A stretch of DNA of 64,000 bases from BOG-224 sp963783505 (GTDB lineage: Bacteria > Acidobacteriota > Terriglobia > Bryobacterales > Bryobacteraceae), in contig CAWAOP010000027.1 in NCBI GenBank assembly GCA_963783505.1, positions 1-64,000 of the forward strand, given 5' to 3'. This document shows, piece after piece, positions 18,654 through 26,676 of the stretch (position 1 is the stretch's first letter; each line of letters begins with the position of its first letter). The notes under the pieces are model-generated. The model saw only the letters and a list, made by a program, of their open reading frames with translations. It searched no databases and was not told where the DNA came from. Made by a program: the position numbers and the translations under genes.

Positions 18654-18681
18654 TTGATATTCAGACCTGTATATCTGTAAA
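18654..18681 (+). promoter_or_regulatory. Candidate sigma-70-type promoter before rex
   Basis: TTGATA (18654-18659) and TGTAAA (18676-18681) are separated by 16 bases in an AT-rich pocket just upstream of rex. Start at about 18688 would give a 30-base leader. No textbook -24/-12 sigma-54 promoter was found in this spacer. Confidence 0.35.
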
Positions 18682-18716
18682 CTGGTAGTGTCCCTATCGG
18701 AGTAGCGAGGCTCACC

Positions 18717-19397
18717 TTGATCCTGCCAGTCCTTCCGGAACCGAATCTTCGTCGTCTGCCGATGTATCTCCTGTATCTTCATAAACTTGCGATTGCGGGC
18801 ACGCATTCCGTGTCATGTACCGACTTGAGCCGGGCGCTGCGGCTAGACGCAAGCCAAATCAGGAAAGATTTCGAGACTGCCGGTATTCAAGGTACCCCAA
18901 AGGTCGGTTACTCGGTCACAGGGCTGATTTGTAGCCTGGAGGACCGTCTCGGATGGAACCAGCGCAAGCCGGCCGTCCTGGCAGGGGCAGGTCCGTTGGG
19001 ACGGGCGATCCTGGCCTCGGAGACCCTGCAAAGGTCCGGGCTCGACGTGGTGGGAATCTTCGATTCCGACGGCAAAGAAATCGGAACGACCGCCGAAAAG
19101 CTGGAAGTGATGCCGCTTGGCTTCCTGCCGGACGTGGTGCGCGTCCACCAGATCAAGCTTGGAATTGTTGCGGTTGGCGCGGCTTCGGCCCAGGCCGTCG
19201 TGGACACGCTGGTCAAGAACCGGATCGAGGCGATCTGGAGTTTTGCGCCCACGGTCCTGTTCGTTCCCGAAGGGGTCATTCTCCACAACGGCGACTTATG
19301 CAGCTCCTTCGCGCCGCTTTCGGCGCGTCTGGCGGAAAGGCGTAAGGCGGCCGCTGCCATGGCCACAGCCTTGCAACCGGATAACCGGGAGGTCTAA
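18717..19397 (+). CDS. rex: Redox-sensing repressor Rex
   Basis: 226-residue NADH-responsive repressor. The N-terminal winged helix has PEPNLRRLPMYLLYL and DASQIRKDFETAG. The Rossmann domain has GAGPLGRAI and VVGIFDSD, and FAPTVL before the C-terminal swap helix. The TTG start at 18717 is preferred over the internal ATG at 18759 because the PEPNLRRLP stretch belongs to the DNA-binding domain; a GCGAGG box lies upstream. Rex releases DNA when the NADH/NAD+ ratio rises. It is followed three bases later by the HdrC-like gene and the NAD-linked hydrogenase, a natural target. Confidence 0.93.
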   Translation: MILPVLPEPNLRRLPMYLLYLHKLAIAGTHSVSCTDLSRALRLDASQIRKDFETAGIQGTPKVGYSVTGLICSLEDRLGWNQRKPAVLAGAGPLGRAILASETLQRSGLDVVGIFDSDGKEIGTTAEKLEVMPLGFLPDVVRVHQIKLGIVAVGAASAQAVVDTLVKNRIEAIWSFAPTVLFVPEGVILHNGDLCSSFAPLSARLAERRKAAAAMATALQPDNREV

Positions 19398-19400
19398 GCC

Positions 19401-19730
19401 GTGGCAAGTCTGCTCGTCAGCATTGAGGAAGGCCGGGAAGAAGCTCCGGAGGAATTGGAAGCGCGGGATTGTTACCAGTGCGGCAAGTGCACGGCGGGGT
19501 GTCCGCTAGCCGAGCGGATGGATCTGAAGCCCCACCAGATTATGCGCCTGGTGCAGTTGGGCAAAGCGGACAGGACGCTGGGGTCCGACGCCATCTGGCA
19601 GTGCATCTCATGCCAAACGTGCTCGTCGCGGTGCCCCAAATCGGTGGATTGCGCCGGGATCGTCAACCGGCTTCACCACCTTTCGCTGGAGCGGTCTGCC
19701 CAACGACTTATGACGGAGAGGAGACGGTAA
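19401..19730 (+). CDS. HdrC-like two-[4Fe-4S] protein
   Basis: 109-residue ferredoxin-like protein with two CxxCxxC(x3)C-type clusters, CYQCGKCTAGCP and CISCQTCSSRCP, spaced as in heterodisulfide reductase subunit C and related electron carriers. GTG start; the stop overlaps the ATG of the next gene. HdrC-like subunits usually pass electrons between flavin/iron-sulfur modules. Its place as first gene of a hox operon suggests an extra electron port for the diaphorase, but no HdrA or HdrB homologue is present here. Confidence 0.82.
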   Translation: MASLLVSIEEGREEAPEELEARDCYQCGKCTAGCPLAERMDLKPHQIMRLVQLGKADRTLGSDAIWQCISCQTCSSRCPKSVDCAGIVNRLHHLSLERSAQRLMTERRR

Positions 19731-20233
19731 TGATCACAGTCGCGAAACCCGCGCCGCCTTCGGCGGACAAACGGTGGCGGATCGTGGAAGCGACCATGCG
19801 CCGCAGCGGCTACGAGTCGAACGCGCTGATCGAGACGCTGCACAGTTTGCAGGAGGCCTTCGGGTATCTCGAGCCGGAGGGCTTGCGCTGGGTAGCGCTT
19901 TCGCTGAGGAAGCCGTTGAGCCAGGTGTACGGAGCGGCGACGTTCTACCACTTCTTCACCCTGAAGCCCGCGGGCAAGCACACCTGCGTTGTGTGCACGG
20001 GTACGGCGTGCTACATCAAAGGCGCGCCGAACCTGCTGGCGGCGATGGAAGAAAAGTTCGGCGTCAAGCCCGGCGATACTACGGCGGGCGGCGAACTATC
20101 GCTCGTGACGGCGCGGTGCGTTGGTTCTTGTTCCATGGCGCCGGTGGTGGTGTTCGACAAGGATGTGTCGGGGAAGGTGACGCCCGGAGAGATTGTGGCG
20201 CGGGCGGAAAGGTGCATGTGTCATGGTTCCTGA
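19730..20233 (+). CDS. hoxE: NAD-reducing hydrogenase diaphorase subunit HoxE (NuoE-like)
   Basis: 167-residue thioredoxin-fold [2Fe-2S] subunit. Cluster ligands lie in CTGTACYIKG and RCVGSCSMAP, the C-x4-C ... C-x3-C pattern of NuoE/HoxE. The N-terminal helical part has LIETLHSLQEAFGYLE and YGAATFYHFF. It overlaps hoxF by 11 bases. Part of the soluble diaphorase that couples hydrogen oxidation to NAD+. Confidence 0.9.
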   Translation: MITVAKPAPPSADKRWRIVEATMRRSGYESNALIETLHSLQEAFGYLEPEGLRWVALSLRKPLSQVYGAATFYHFFTLKPAGKHTCVVCTGTACYIKGAPNLLAAMEEKFGVKPGDTTAGGELSLVTARCVGSCSMAPVVVFDKDVSGKVTPGEIVARAERCMCHGS

Positions 20234-21878
20234 AGATCTGGAACAGATAGCGGAAGCCGAGCGGGAAAAGCAACGCCAGGTGAACCGCAAGATCTGCGTG
20301 TGCACGGCGGCCGGATGCCTGTCGTCGGGCGGCGGCGCTGTCAAGGAAGCCTTGGAGCGCGAGACGGCGGAGCAGGGCTTGCGCGAATGCTGCCAGGTGA
20401 AAGGCGTAGGCTGCATGGGCCTGTGCTCGGCCGGGCCTCTGGTTTCGGTGGAATCCGAGAGCGGCGTAACGCTGTACCGCGACGTGAAGCCGGAGGACGC
20501 CGCCGAGGTAGTGGGCGCGATGGACGCCGGTACCCGAGTGGAACGGCTGGTATGCGATTCGGGCGCGCCGTTCTTCAGCCGCCAGAAGAAGATCGTGCTG
20601 GAGAATTCCGGCCTGATCGATCCCGAGCGCATCGAGGACTACATCGCGGCAGGCGGCTACAAGTCGCTGCTGACGGCGATCACGGAGATGACGCCGGCCG
20701 CGGTTCTCGATCAGGTCATCAAGAGCGGCCTGAGAGGGCGCGGCGGCGCGGGCTATCCCTCGGGGCTGAAGTGGAGCACCGTGGCCAAGGCCAACGGCGG
20801 CGGGCAGAAATACGTGGTCTGCAACGGCGACGAAGGCGACCCGGGCGCGTTCATGGACCGGGCGGTCCTGGAGAGCGATCCGCACCGTGTGCTGGAAGGC
20901 ATGGCGATCGCGGCCTACACCGTGGGAGCGAGCCAGGGCTACTTGTACGTGAGAGCCGAGTATCCGCTGGCCGTGAAAAACCTGAAGACCGCCATCCGGC
21001 AGGCCGAAAGACTGGGCGTGCTGGGCAACGATATCGCGGGCACCCGGTTCAGCTTCCGCGTGGAGGTCCGCTTGGGCGCGGGCGCGTTCGTGTGCGGAGA
21101 GGAGACGGCGCTGCTCGCGTCGGTGGAAGGCAACCGGGGCACGCCGCGGCCGCGGCCGCCCTACCCGGCGCAGGAAGGCCTCTGGGGGCGGCCGACGCTC
21201 ATCAACAACGTCGAGACGTTCGGCAACATTCCCACGCTGATCCGCAAAGGCGGCGAGTGGTTCGCGCGCACAGGCACGGCGAAGAGCAAGGGCACCAAGG
21301 TGTTCGCGCTGGCCGGGAGCATCGTCAACACCGGGCTCATCGAAGTGCCGATGGGCATCACCCTGCGCGAGATCATTTTCGAGATCGGCGGCGGCATTCC
21401 GGGCGGCAAGAAGTTCAAAGCCGTGCAGACCGGCGGGCCTTCGGGCGGCTGCATTCCGGAGCAGCACCTCGATCTGCCGGTGGATTACGAATCGCTGTCG
21501 CAGGCCGGGTCGATGATGGGTTCGGGCGGCATGATCGTCATCGACGAATCGTCGTGCATGGTGGACGTGGCGAAATTCTTCATGGAATTTTGCCAGTCGG
21601 AGTCCTGCGGGAAATGCGTGCCGTGCCGGGTGGGCACCACGCAGCTCCGCAACCTGCTGGAACGGATCACCACGGGAGACTCGGAGCCGGAAGATCTGGA
21701 ACGTCTCGAAGAGCTGTGCGCCGTGGTGCGGATGACCAGTCTGTGCGGGCTGGGACAATCGGCGCCCAACGCGGCGCTCAGCACGCTGCGCTACTTTCGC
21801 GACGAGTATCGGGCGCACGTCGAAGATAAGGTCTGTCCCGCGGGAGTGTGCAAGCTGCGCAAGGAGGTGCTGGCATGA
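20223..21878 (+). CDS. hoxF: NAD-reducing hydrogenase diaphorase subunit HoxF (NuoF-like)
   Basis: 551-residue FMN- and NAD-binding subunit. An N-terminal thioredoxin-like [2Fe-2S] domain (CVCTAAGCLSSGG, GVGCMGLCSAGP) precedes the NuoF core with GLRGRGGAGYPSG, NGDEGDPGAFMDR and GAFVCGEETALL. The [4Fe-4S] site is SCGKCVPCRVGT plus the later CGLGQS. The ATG at 20223 begins MVPEDLEQI. The long antisense frame over 20079-21818 is a codon-bias shadow. Confidence 0.95.
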   Translation: MVPEDLEQIAEAEREKQRQVNRKICVCTAAGCLSSGGGAVKEALERETAEQGLRECCQVKGVGCMGLCSAGPLVSVESESGVTLYRDVKPEDAAEVVGAMDAGTRVERLVCDSGAPFFSRQKKIVLENSGLIDPERIEDYIAAGGYKSLLTAITEMTPAAVLDQVIKSGLRGRGGAGYPSGLKWSTVAKANGGGQKYVVCNGDEGDPGAFMDRAVLESDPHRVLEGMAIAAYTVGASQGYLYVRAEYPLAVKNLKTAIRQAERLGVLGNDIAGTRFSFRVEVRLGAGAFVCGEETALLASVEGNRGTPRPRPPYPAQEGLWGRPTLINNVETFGNIPTLIRKGGEWFARTGTAKSKGTKVFALAGSIVNTGLIEVPMGITLREIIFEIGGGIPGGKKFKAVQTGGPSGGCIPEQHLDLPVDYESLSQAGSMMGSGGMIVIDESSCMVDVAKFFMEFCQSESCGKCVPCRVGTTQLRNLLERITTGDSEPEDLERLEELCAVVRMTSLCGLGQSAPNAALSTLRYFRDEYRAHVEDKVCPAGVCKLRKEVLA

Positions 21879-22589
21879 GCCGCCAGGTCAAGACGCTGAT
21901 TATCGACGGCCAGGACGTGAGCGCGGCGGCCGAGCAGACCATTCTGGACGTGGCGAGAGAGAGAGGGATCTTTATTCCCGCGCTCTGCCACCTGGACGGT
22001 CTGACGCCCGTGGGCGCGTGCCGGCTGTGCCTGGTGGAGATCAAGGGTTCGCCGAAGCTGTTCCCGGCTTGCATCACGCACGTCGAGGAAGGCATGGAGG
22101 TCACGACGAACTCCGAGCGGCTCGCCAGGTTCCGGCGGACGGTGCTGGAACTGCTGTTCTCGGAACGCAACCACGTGTGCTCGGTATGCGTGAGCAACGG
22201 CCACTGCGAATTGCAGGCGCTGGCTCAGAAGCTGGGCATGACGCACGTCCACTTCCCGTACCTGTATCCGAAGCACACGGTGGACGCGTCGCACCACCGG
22301 TTCATCTCGGATCACAACCGCTGCATTTTGTGCGCGCGTTGCGTGCGGGTGTGCGACGAAGTCGAGGGCGCGCACACCTGGGACATCATGGGCCGCGGCA
22401 TCGACTGCCAGGTGATTTCGGACTTGAAGCAGCCGTGGGGCGAATCCGAAACCTGCACCACGTGCGGCAAGTGCGTGCAGGTTTGTCCGACGGGCGCCCT
22501 GGTCGAGAAGGGGCGCGCGTGGACCCGGCGCGCAGAAGAAGCGGCAGTTCCTGCCGTACCTGGCGATGATGCGGGAGGGAAAGGGATGA
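21875..22589 (+). CDS. hoxU: NAD-reducing hydrogenase subunit HoxU (NuoG-N-like), one frameshift
   Basis: About 237-residue iron-sulfur subunit linking diaphorase and hydrogenase. It has an N-terminal [2Fe-2S] ferredoxin (ALCHLDGLTP, GACRLCLV), the His/Cys [4Fe-4S] segment (CSVCVSNGHCELQ) and two further clusters (CILCARCVRVC, CTTCGKCVQVCP). As printed, the frame runs into hoxY with no stop. Near 22535 the protein-like sequence moves to another frame (QFLPYLAMMREGKG) that ends at TGA 22587-22589, overlapping the hoxY ATG. The apparent HoxU-HoxY fusion is therefore an indel artefact. Confidence 0.88.
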
Positions 22590-23117
22590 GCGCGAAAAAA
22601 GTCAGCATCGCGACGGTGTGGCTGGACGGTTGTTCCGGCTGCCATATGTCGCTTTTGGACATGGATGGGCGGCTGCTCGACCTGGCGGACCGCATCGAGC
22701 TGGTCTACAGCCCGCTCGTGGATAACAAGGAGTTTCCGGAAAGCGTGGACGTGACGCTGGTGGAAGGCGCCGTGGCCAGCGACGAGGACCTTCACAAGAT
22801 ACGCAAGGTGCGGGCGCATACGAAGATCCTGGTCTCGCTGGGAGATTGCGCGGTGACGGCTAACGTTCCGTCCATGCGAAATCCCTTCACGCTGGAATCC
22901 CTGTTCGCGTGCGCGTACCGGCTCGCCTAACCCTCGGATTCCCTCCGACGGTGTGCCGAAGCTGCTGCCGCGGGTGCGCCCCGTCCATGAAGTGGTGAAG
23001 GTGGATGTGTTCGTGCCAGGCTGCCCTCCGCCGGCCGACGCGATCCACTTCGCGATCGCGGAGCTGCTGGAGGGAAGGATGCCGGAGTTGGAAAGCCGGA
23101 CGAGGTTTGGAGCGTAG
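22586..23117 (+). CDS. hoxY: [NiFe] hydrogenase small subunit HoxY, one frameshift
   Basis: About 176-residue small subunit carrying the proximal [4Fe-4S] cluster; ligands are in WLDGCSGCHMS, LGDCAV and VPGCPPPADA. The first frame would stop at 22930 after AYRLA. Moving one base near 22912 restores IPSDGVPKLLPRVRP and VKVDVFVPGCPP to the TAG at 23115-23117. The ATG has a purine-rich AGGGAAAGGG just upstream. No Tat signal is present, so the enzyme is cytoplasmic, as expected for group 3. Confidence 0.88.
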
Positions 23118-23118
23118 C

Positions 23119-24542
23119 ATGGCGAATCGGACGATCGTTATTGACCCCATCACCCGCATCGAAGGGCACTCGCGGATCACCTTGCATCTCAATGAGGACG
23201 GCCGCGTGGATAGCGCGCAGTTCCACGTGACGCAGTTCCGCGGATTCGAGAAGTTCTGCGAAGGCCGGCCGTTCGAGGAGATGCCCGCGCTGATGGCGCG
23301 CATCTGCGGCATCTGCCCGGTGAGCCACCTGATCGCTTCGGCAAAGGCCTGCGACGAAATTCTCGCCACGCGCATCCCTGAAGCGGCGCAGAACCTGCGG
23401 CGAATTCTGAATCTCGCCCAGATCGTGCAATCGCACGCGCTGAGCTTCTTCTACCTGTGCTCGCCGGATTTCGTGCTGGGATGGACGGAGACCCGGCCAA
23501 GCGCAACCTGTTCGGCGTCTACGCCGAGAATGCGGCGATGGCGCGCGACGGCGTGCGCCTGCGGCAATTCGGCCAGCAGGTGATCGAGCGGCTGGGTGGC
23601 AAACGCATCCACCCCGGTTGGGTGACGGCGGGCGGCGTGAATCAGCCGCTAAGCCCGGCGAATCGCGACGAAATCCTCTCGGAGTTGCCCGAGCTTGTCG
23701 GGATCGCTCAGCGTACGCTGGATTGGTTCAAGGCTCGTATTGACGGGTTTCGCGACGAGATCCGCGCGTTCGGAAATTTCCCGTCGCTGTTCATGGGGCT
23801 GGTGAACGCCGATGGCGCCATCGAGCACTACGGCGGAAAGCTTCGCGTGGTGGATTCGAGCGGGCGCATTGTCGCCGACAATCTGGAGCCGGCGCGGTAT
23901 CAGGACTACATCGGCGAAGTGGTGGAACCGTTCTCCTTCTTGAAGTCTCCTTACTACAAGCCGGGCGGATACCCGGACGGCATCTACCGCGTGGGACCGT
24001 TGGCGCGGTTGAACGTGGCGGACCGCTGTGGAACTCCGCTGGCGGATCAGGAAGCGGCCGAGTTCCGCCAGCTCGAGCGCGGCGCGGTGCTGAGTTCGTT
24101 CTATTTCCACTACGCGCGGCTGGTGGAAATCCTCTACTGTCTGGAGCGCATCGGGCAATTACTCGCCGATCCGAAGATCCTGGCTAAAAACGTGCGCGCG
24201 TTTGCGGGTCCGAACAACTCCGAGGGCGTCGGAGTCGCCGAGGCGCCGCGCGGCACCCTGATTCATCACTACAGAGTGGATGAGGACGGGCTGATGCAGT
24301 CGGCGAACTTGATCATCGCTACCGGGCACAACAACCTGGCGATGAACCGGGCGATCCTCCAGACCGCGAAGCGTTTCGTGGACGGCAACAATCTGAAGGA
24401 AGGGATGCTGAACCGCGTGGAAGCCGTGATCCGCGCCTTCGATCCCTGCCTGAGCTGCTCGACGCACGCGGCCGGCCAGATGGCGCTGGTAATCGAGCTT
24501 CTGACGCCGGATGGCAAAGTGGTTTCGCGCCTGGCGCGCTAA
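23119..24542 (+). CDS. hoxH: [NiFe] hydrogenase large subunit HoxH, one frameshift
   Basis: About 474-residue catalytic subunit. The nickel ligands are in RICGICPVSH (Cys63, Cys66) and DPCLSCSTH near the C-terminus. After the last histidine about 24 residues remain (GQMALVIELL...), the tail normally removed by a HoxW-type protease. The frame breaks near 23480: a base is missing before ATGGACGGAGA, and the rest continues in the next frame (PAKRNLFGVYAEN). The HoxEFUYH set marks a group 3d bidirectional enzyme. No hyp maturation genes or hoxW lie in the window. Confidence 0.9.
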
Positions 24543-24938
24543 GCGAAAACGGTCCGTCTTCGCCGGCCACTCGATGAGCGACCATTCTCCCCGGGCGCGG
24601 CTCGGCTTTCCAGTAGCCCTGGTGCGCGGAGGGATTCCTATAGCGGCGAAACGCGAACTCAACTTCCGCCGCGTACTCTCGCGCCAAGTGACATCCTGGC
24701 AGGCGGAGGCCGGCAATGCGAGCGCGCATTGATTCACGGAAATGGGCTGATGGCGTTCGTCCCGGCGCCGTAGTTTCGGTGGCCGCGCTTGGCTCTTCCA
24801 CGGCCTGGCCGGCCACGGCCTGGCGCCTGTTTCCTCTACTGTCGTCGTTGATCGCAACCGAACGGATACCAGCAACCTATCGGAATTACATGCAACCATT
24901 GCGCCAGCCGCTAATCTACTGAATCTACGTGCATTCAC
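24543..24938. other. Non-coding spacer after hoxH
   Basis: About 400 bases after the hydrogenase operon in which I see no credible gene, RNA or terminator. Short open frames here lack ribosome sites and domain signals. It ends at the tRNA-Thr relic. Confidence 0.4.
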
Positions 24939-24980
24939 GATTCGTAATCAGCAGGTCTCCGGTTCAAGCCCGGAGGGTGG
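24939..24980 (+). other. tRNA-Thr 3'-half relic
   Basis: 42 bases match positions 13566-13607 of tRNA-Thr(CGT) at 38 sites: half of the anticodon arm, the variable loop, the whole T arm and most of the 3' acceptor strand. Two of the four changes swap a T-stem G-C pair for T-A, so pairing is kept and the source was probably a different tRNA-Thr gene. The 5' half and the CCA are absent. Such 3' ends are the usual attachment cores of integrating elements; VapBC begins about 100 bases further on. Confidence 0.75.
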
Positions 24981-25055
24981 ATACATCCCCTTGATCACCA
25001 GACTGGTAGTCAGTTAATTCTGCGCGCGGCCTCCGCGCGATTGGTATGGTCGAAA

Positions 25056-25075
25056 CTACCATACTCGTATGGTAG
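25056..25075. promoter_or_regulatory. VapB operator palindrome
   Basis: CTACCATAC, TC, GTATGGTAG: a perfect nine-base inverted repeat ending ten bases before the vapB ATG. A related half-site (TTGGTATGG) lies at 25041. Antitoxins of this size normally bind such sites to repress their own operon. Confidence 0.7.
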
Positions 25076-25085
25076 TATTTGATGT

Positions 25086-25301
25086 ATGAAGAAGACCTTC
25101 AATGTCGATGCCGCGCTTCTCCGGGAGGCGAAGCTGGCTTGCGGGGCGACGACGGATACGGAAACTCTTCGCCTGGGACTGGAGGCCCTGGTCCGCCACG
25201 CGGCGTACCAGCGGATGCTTCAGTTTCTGGGTTCGGAACCCGGCGCCCAAGACGTGCCCCGCAGGCGAGAAGCGGCCGCGCGGAAACGAAAGGTAGCCTG
25301 A
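25086..25301 (+). CDS. vapB: VapB-type antitoxin
   Basis: 71-residue protein with a ribbon-helix-helix N-terminus (MKKTFNVDAALLREAK, then TDTETLRLGLEALVRHA) and a basic, disordered tail (RRREAAARKRKVA) that would wrap the toxin. The ATG at 25086 is used rather than the out-of-frame ATG at 25082. The stop overlaps the vapC ATG (TGATG). A palindromic operator lies directly upstream. Confidence 0.85.
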   Translation: MKKTFNVDAALLREAKLACGATTDTETLRLGLEALVRHAAYQRMLQFLGSEPGAQDVPRRREAAARKRKVA

Positions 25302-25678
25302 TGGTCCTGGTGGACACGTCGGTGTGGATCCACGCGCTGGCGAACCGGAAGCCGTACGTGGCCGAGATGAGGCGGCTGCTCACTCTCGATCAAATCGCGA
25401 GTCACGAGTTGGTTTACGGCGAACTGCTGATAGGCGATAAGGGTGGCCGCGGGCTCTTCCTGGCCGCTTACGAGCGGATCGGCAGGGCTGTGACGGTCCC
25501 GCACAACGAAGTAGTCGCATTTGTTCGAGACCGGCGTCTCCACGGCCGCGGCGTCGGCTGGATAGACGTCCACCTGTTGGCGTCCGCGCTGGCTGGGCGA
25601 ATGAAGCTCTGGACGGCCAACCTACCGCTCGCCGAGTTGGCGCATGAGTTTGGCGCCGCGCACCGCGTGGCGGATTGA
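25301..25678 (+). CDS. vapC: VapC-type PIN-domain toxin
   Basis: 125-residue PIN-domain ribonuclease. Acidic active-site residues are Asp5 (VDTSVW), Glu41 (YGELLIGD) and Asp89 (GWIDVHLL); the fourth site is the less usual Asn in WTANLP. Coupled to vapB by a one-base overlap. Family members cleave tRNAs or rRNA. The pair stands behind a tRNA relic, so it probably came in with a small mobile segment. Confidence 0.9.
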   Translation: MVLVDTSVWIHALANRKPYVAEMRRLLTLDQIASHELVYGELLIGDKGGRGLFLAAYERIGRAVTVPHNEVVAFVRDRRLHGRGVGWIDVHLLASALAGRMKLWTANLPLAELAHEFGAAHRVAD

Positions 25679-25733
25679 GCCCGGTTTAGCGGCACCAAAA
25701 GCGCTGGATTGTCTTGCTACGCAATTCTCGCGC

Positions 25734-25763
25734 TCGACAATCCCAATTCCGATTTGGTATCAT
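25734..25763 (+). promoter_or_regulatory. Candidate promoter of the small-regulator unit
   Basis: TCGACA (25734-25739) and TATCAT (25758-25763, with the extended TG at 25755-25756) are 18 bases apart. A pyrimidine-rich leader of about 100 bases follows, ending in the AGGAGA box of the gene at 25870. Confidence 0.4.
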
Positions 25764-25869
25764 TGTTTTAGACATCACTTGTGTCACTTTTGGCCGCCTT
25801 ATCTTGCCTCTACCTCCGGGCACGCCCTTCTGCACTTAATCCTTTGGAGAATTGACCTTTAGGAGATCT

Positions 25870-26097
25870 ATGGCATCCGCTTATTATTCGCAGGGCGCTC
25901 AGGTCGAACACCAGCGGTTCGGCCTTGGAACTGTACTCGCCAGCAGCGAAGAACGCATTACGATTCATTTCGACGATCACGGCGACAAGAAGTTCGTTAC
26001 GCAGATGGTGATCGGCAGCCTGAAGAAGAGCGACCGCCAGCCCCCGGTGGAAAAGCGGGGTTCCCGCAAGAAGAAAGTCGCCGTGGCTGCGGCGTAG
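25870..26097 (+). CDS. Small Tudor/DUF3553-like protein
   Basis: 75-residue basic protein. The core GAQVEHQRFGLGTVLAS followed by ITIHFDDHGDKKFV resembles the small beta-barrel found alone (DUF3553-like) or at the end of PcrA/UvrD helicases, where it contacts RNA polymerase. The tail is lysine-rich (KRGSRKKKVAVAAA). A strong AGGAGA box precedes the ATG. Likely nucleic-acid- or polymerase-associated; exact role unknown. Confidence 0.6.
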   Translation: MASAYYSQGAQVEHQRFGLGTVLASSEERITIHFDDHGDKKFVTQMVIGSLKKSDRQPPVEKRGSRKKKVAVAAA

Positions 26098-26121
26098 TAT
26101 GACCAAGACCGGGAGAATCCG

Positions 26122-26530
26122 TTGAACGCGCGTCAAAAGCGGTTGTTTGAAGAGGCCCGGAAGCGTAATCCGGACCTGAAGGTTCCCACAGCCTTTACCC
26201 CTGCGGAATGGTCCGAGGCGGATCTCGCTCTGGTCAAACAGGGCGTGGGCGACAAGACCGGCCGTCCGGACCGGCCATCGTCCGAAGCCGCCGACGGCGA
26301 GTCAGCCACCGGCGAGCACGCCGGCGCCGTAGTCACCTACTTCGAAACCAAAGGTTTCGGCTTCCTCCGGCCGGATGACGGCGGCCGGGACATTTTCTTC
26401 CACGTTTCGCGATTGGTCGAGGGTCTGGCCACGGACCTCCGGCCCGGCACGCAAGGTGCTCTACGAGCTTGGAATGGACCGCACCGGGAAAATGGCCGCA
26501 TCCAGCGTCCGCATCGCCCCGCCTGCGTGA
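26122..26530 (+). CDS. Cold-shock-domain protein with N-terminal extension, one frameshift
   Basis: About 136 residues. A 70-residue N-terminal region (MNARQKRLFEEARKRNPD, TAFTPAEWSEADL) precedes a cold-shock domain with RNP1-like KGFGFLRP and RNP2-like DIFFHVSRL. TTG start. As printed the frame runs on to 26580. Dropping one C near 26451 gives KVLYELGMDRTGK and a stop at 26528-26530, which completes the fold, so I favour that end. Probably a single-stranded RNA-binding regulator. Confidence 0.7.
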
Positions 26531-26676
26531 ACGGATATACTGGAACGAGGAGACGGGAGTCAGCCGCGCGGCCCGAATAAGCTTCTGTAAAAGCGCCGCC
26601 GCGCCCGGATTGGGTGCGGGGCTCGCCGCCCAAAGCGCCGCAACGTCTTCGTTCATCGCGGAACCGGTTCGTTCTC

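Noticed and set aside
20079..21818. 579-codon open frame antisense to hoxF
   Set aside because: High-GC codon bias opens the opposite frame. It has histidine/arginine-rich low-complexity composition, no ribosome site and no domain, while hoxF is complete.
21875..22930. A genuine HoxU-HoxY fusion protein
   Set aside because: The true end of HoxU is readable in the adjacent frame, with a stop overlapping the hoxY start.
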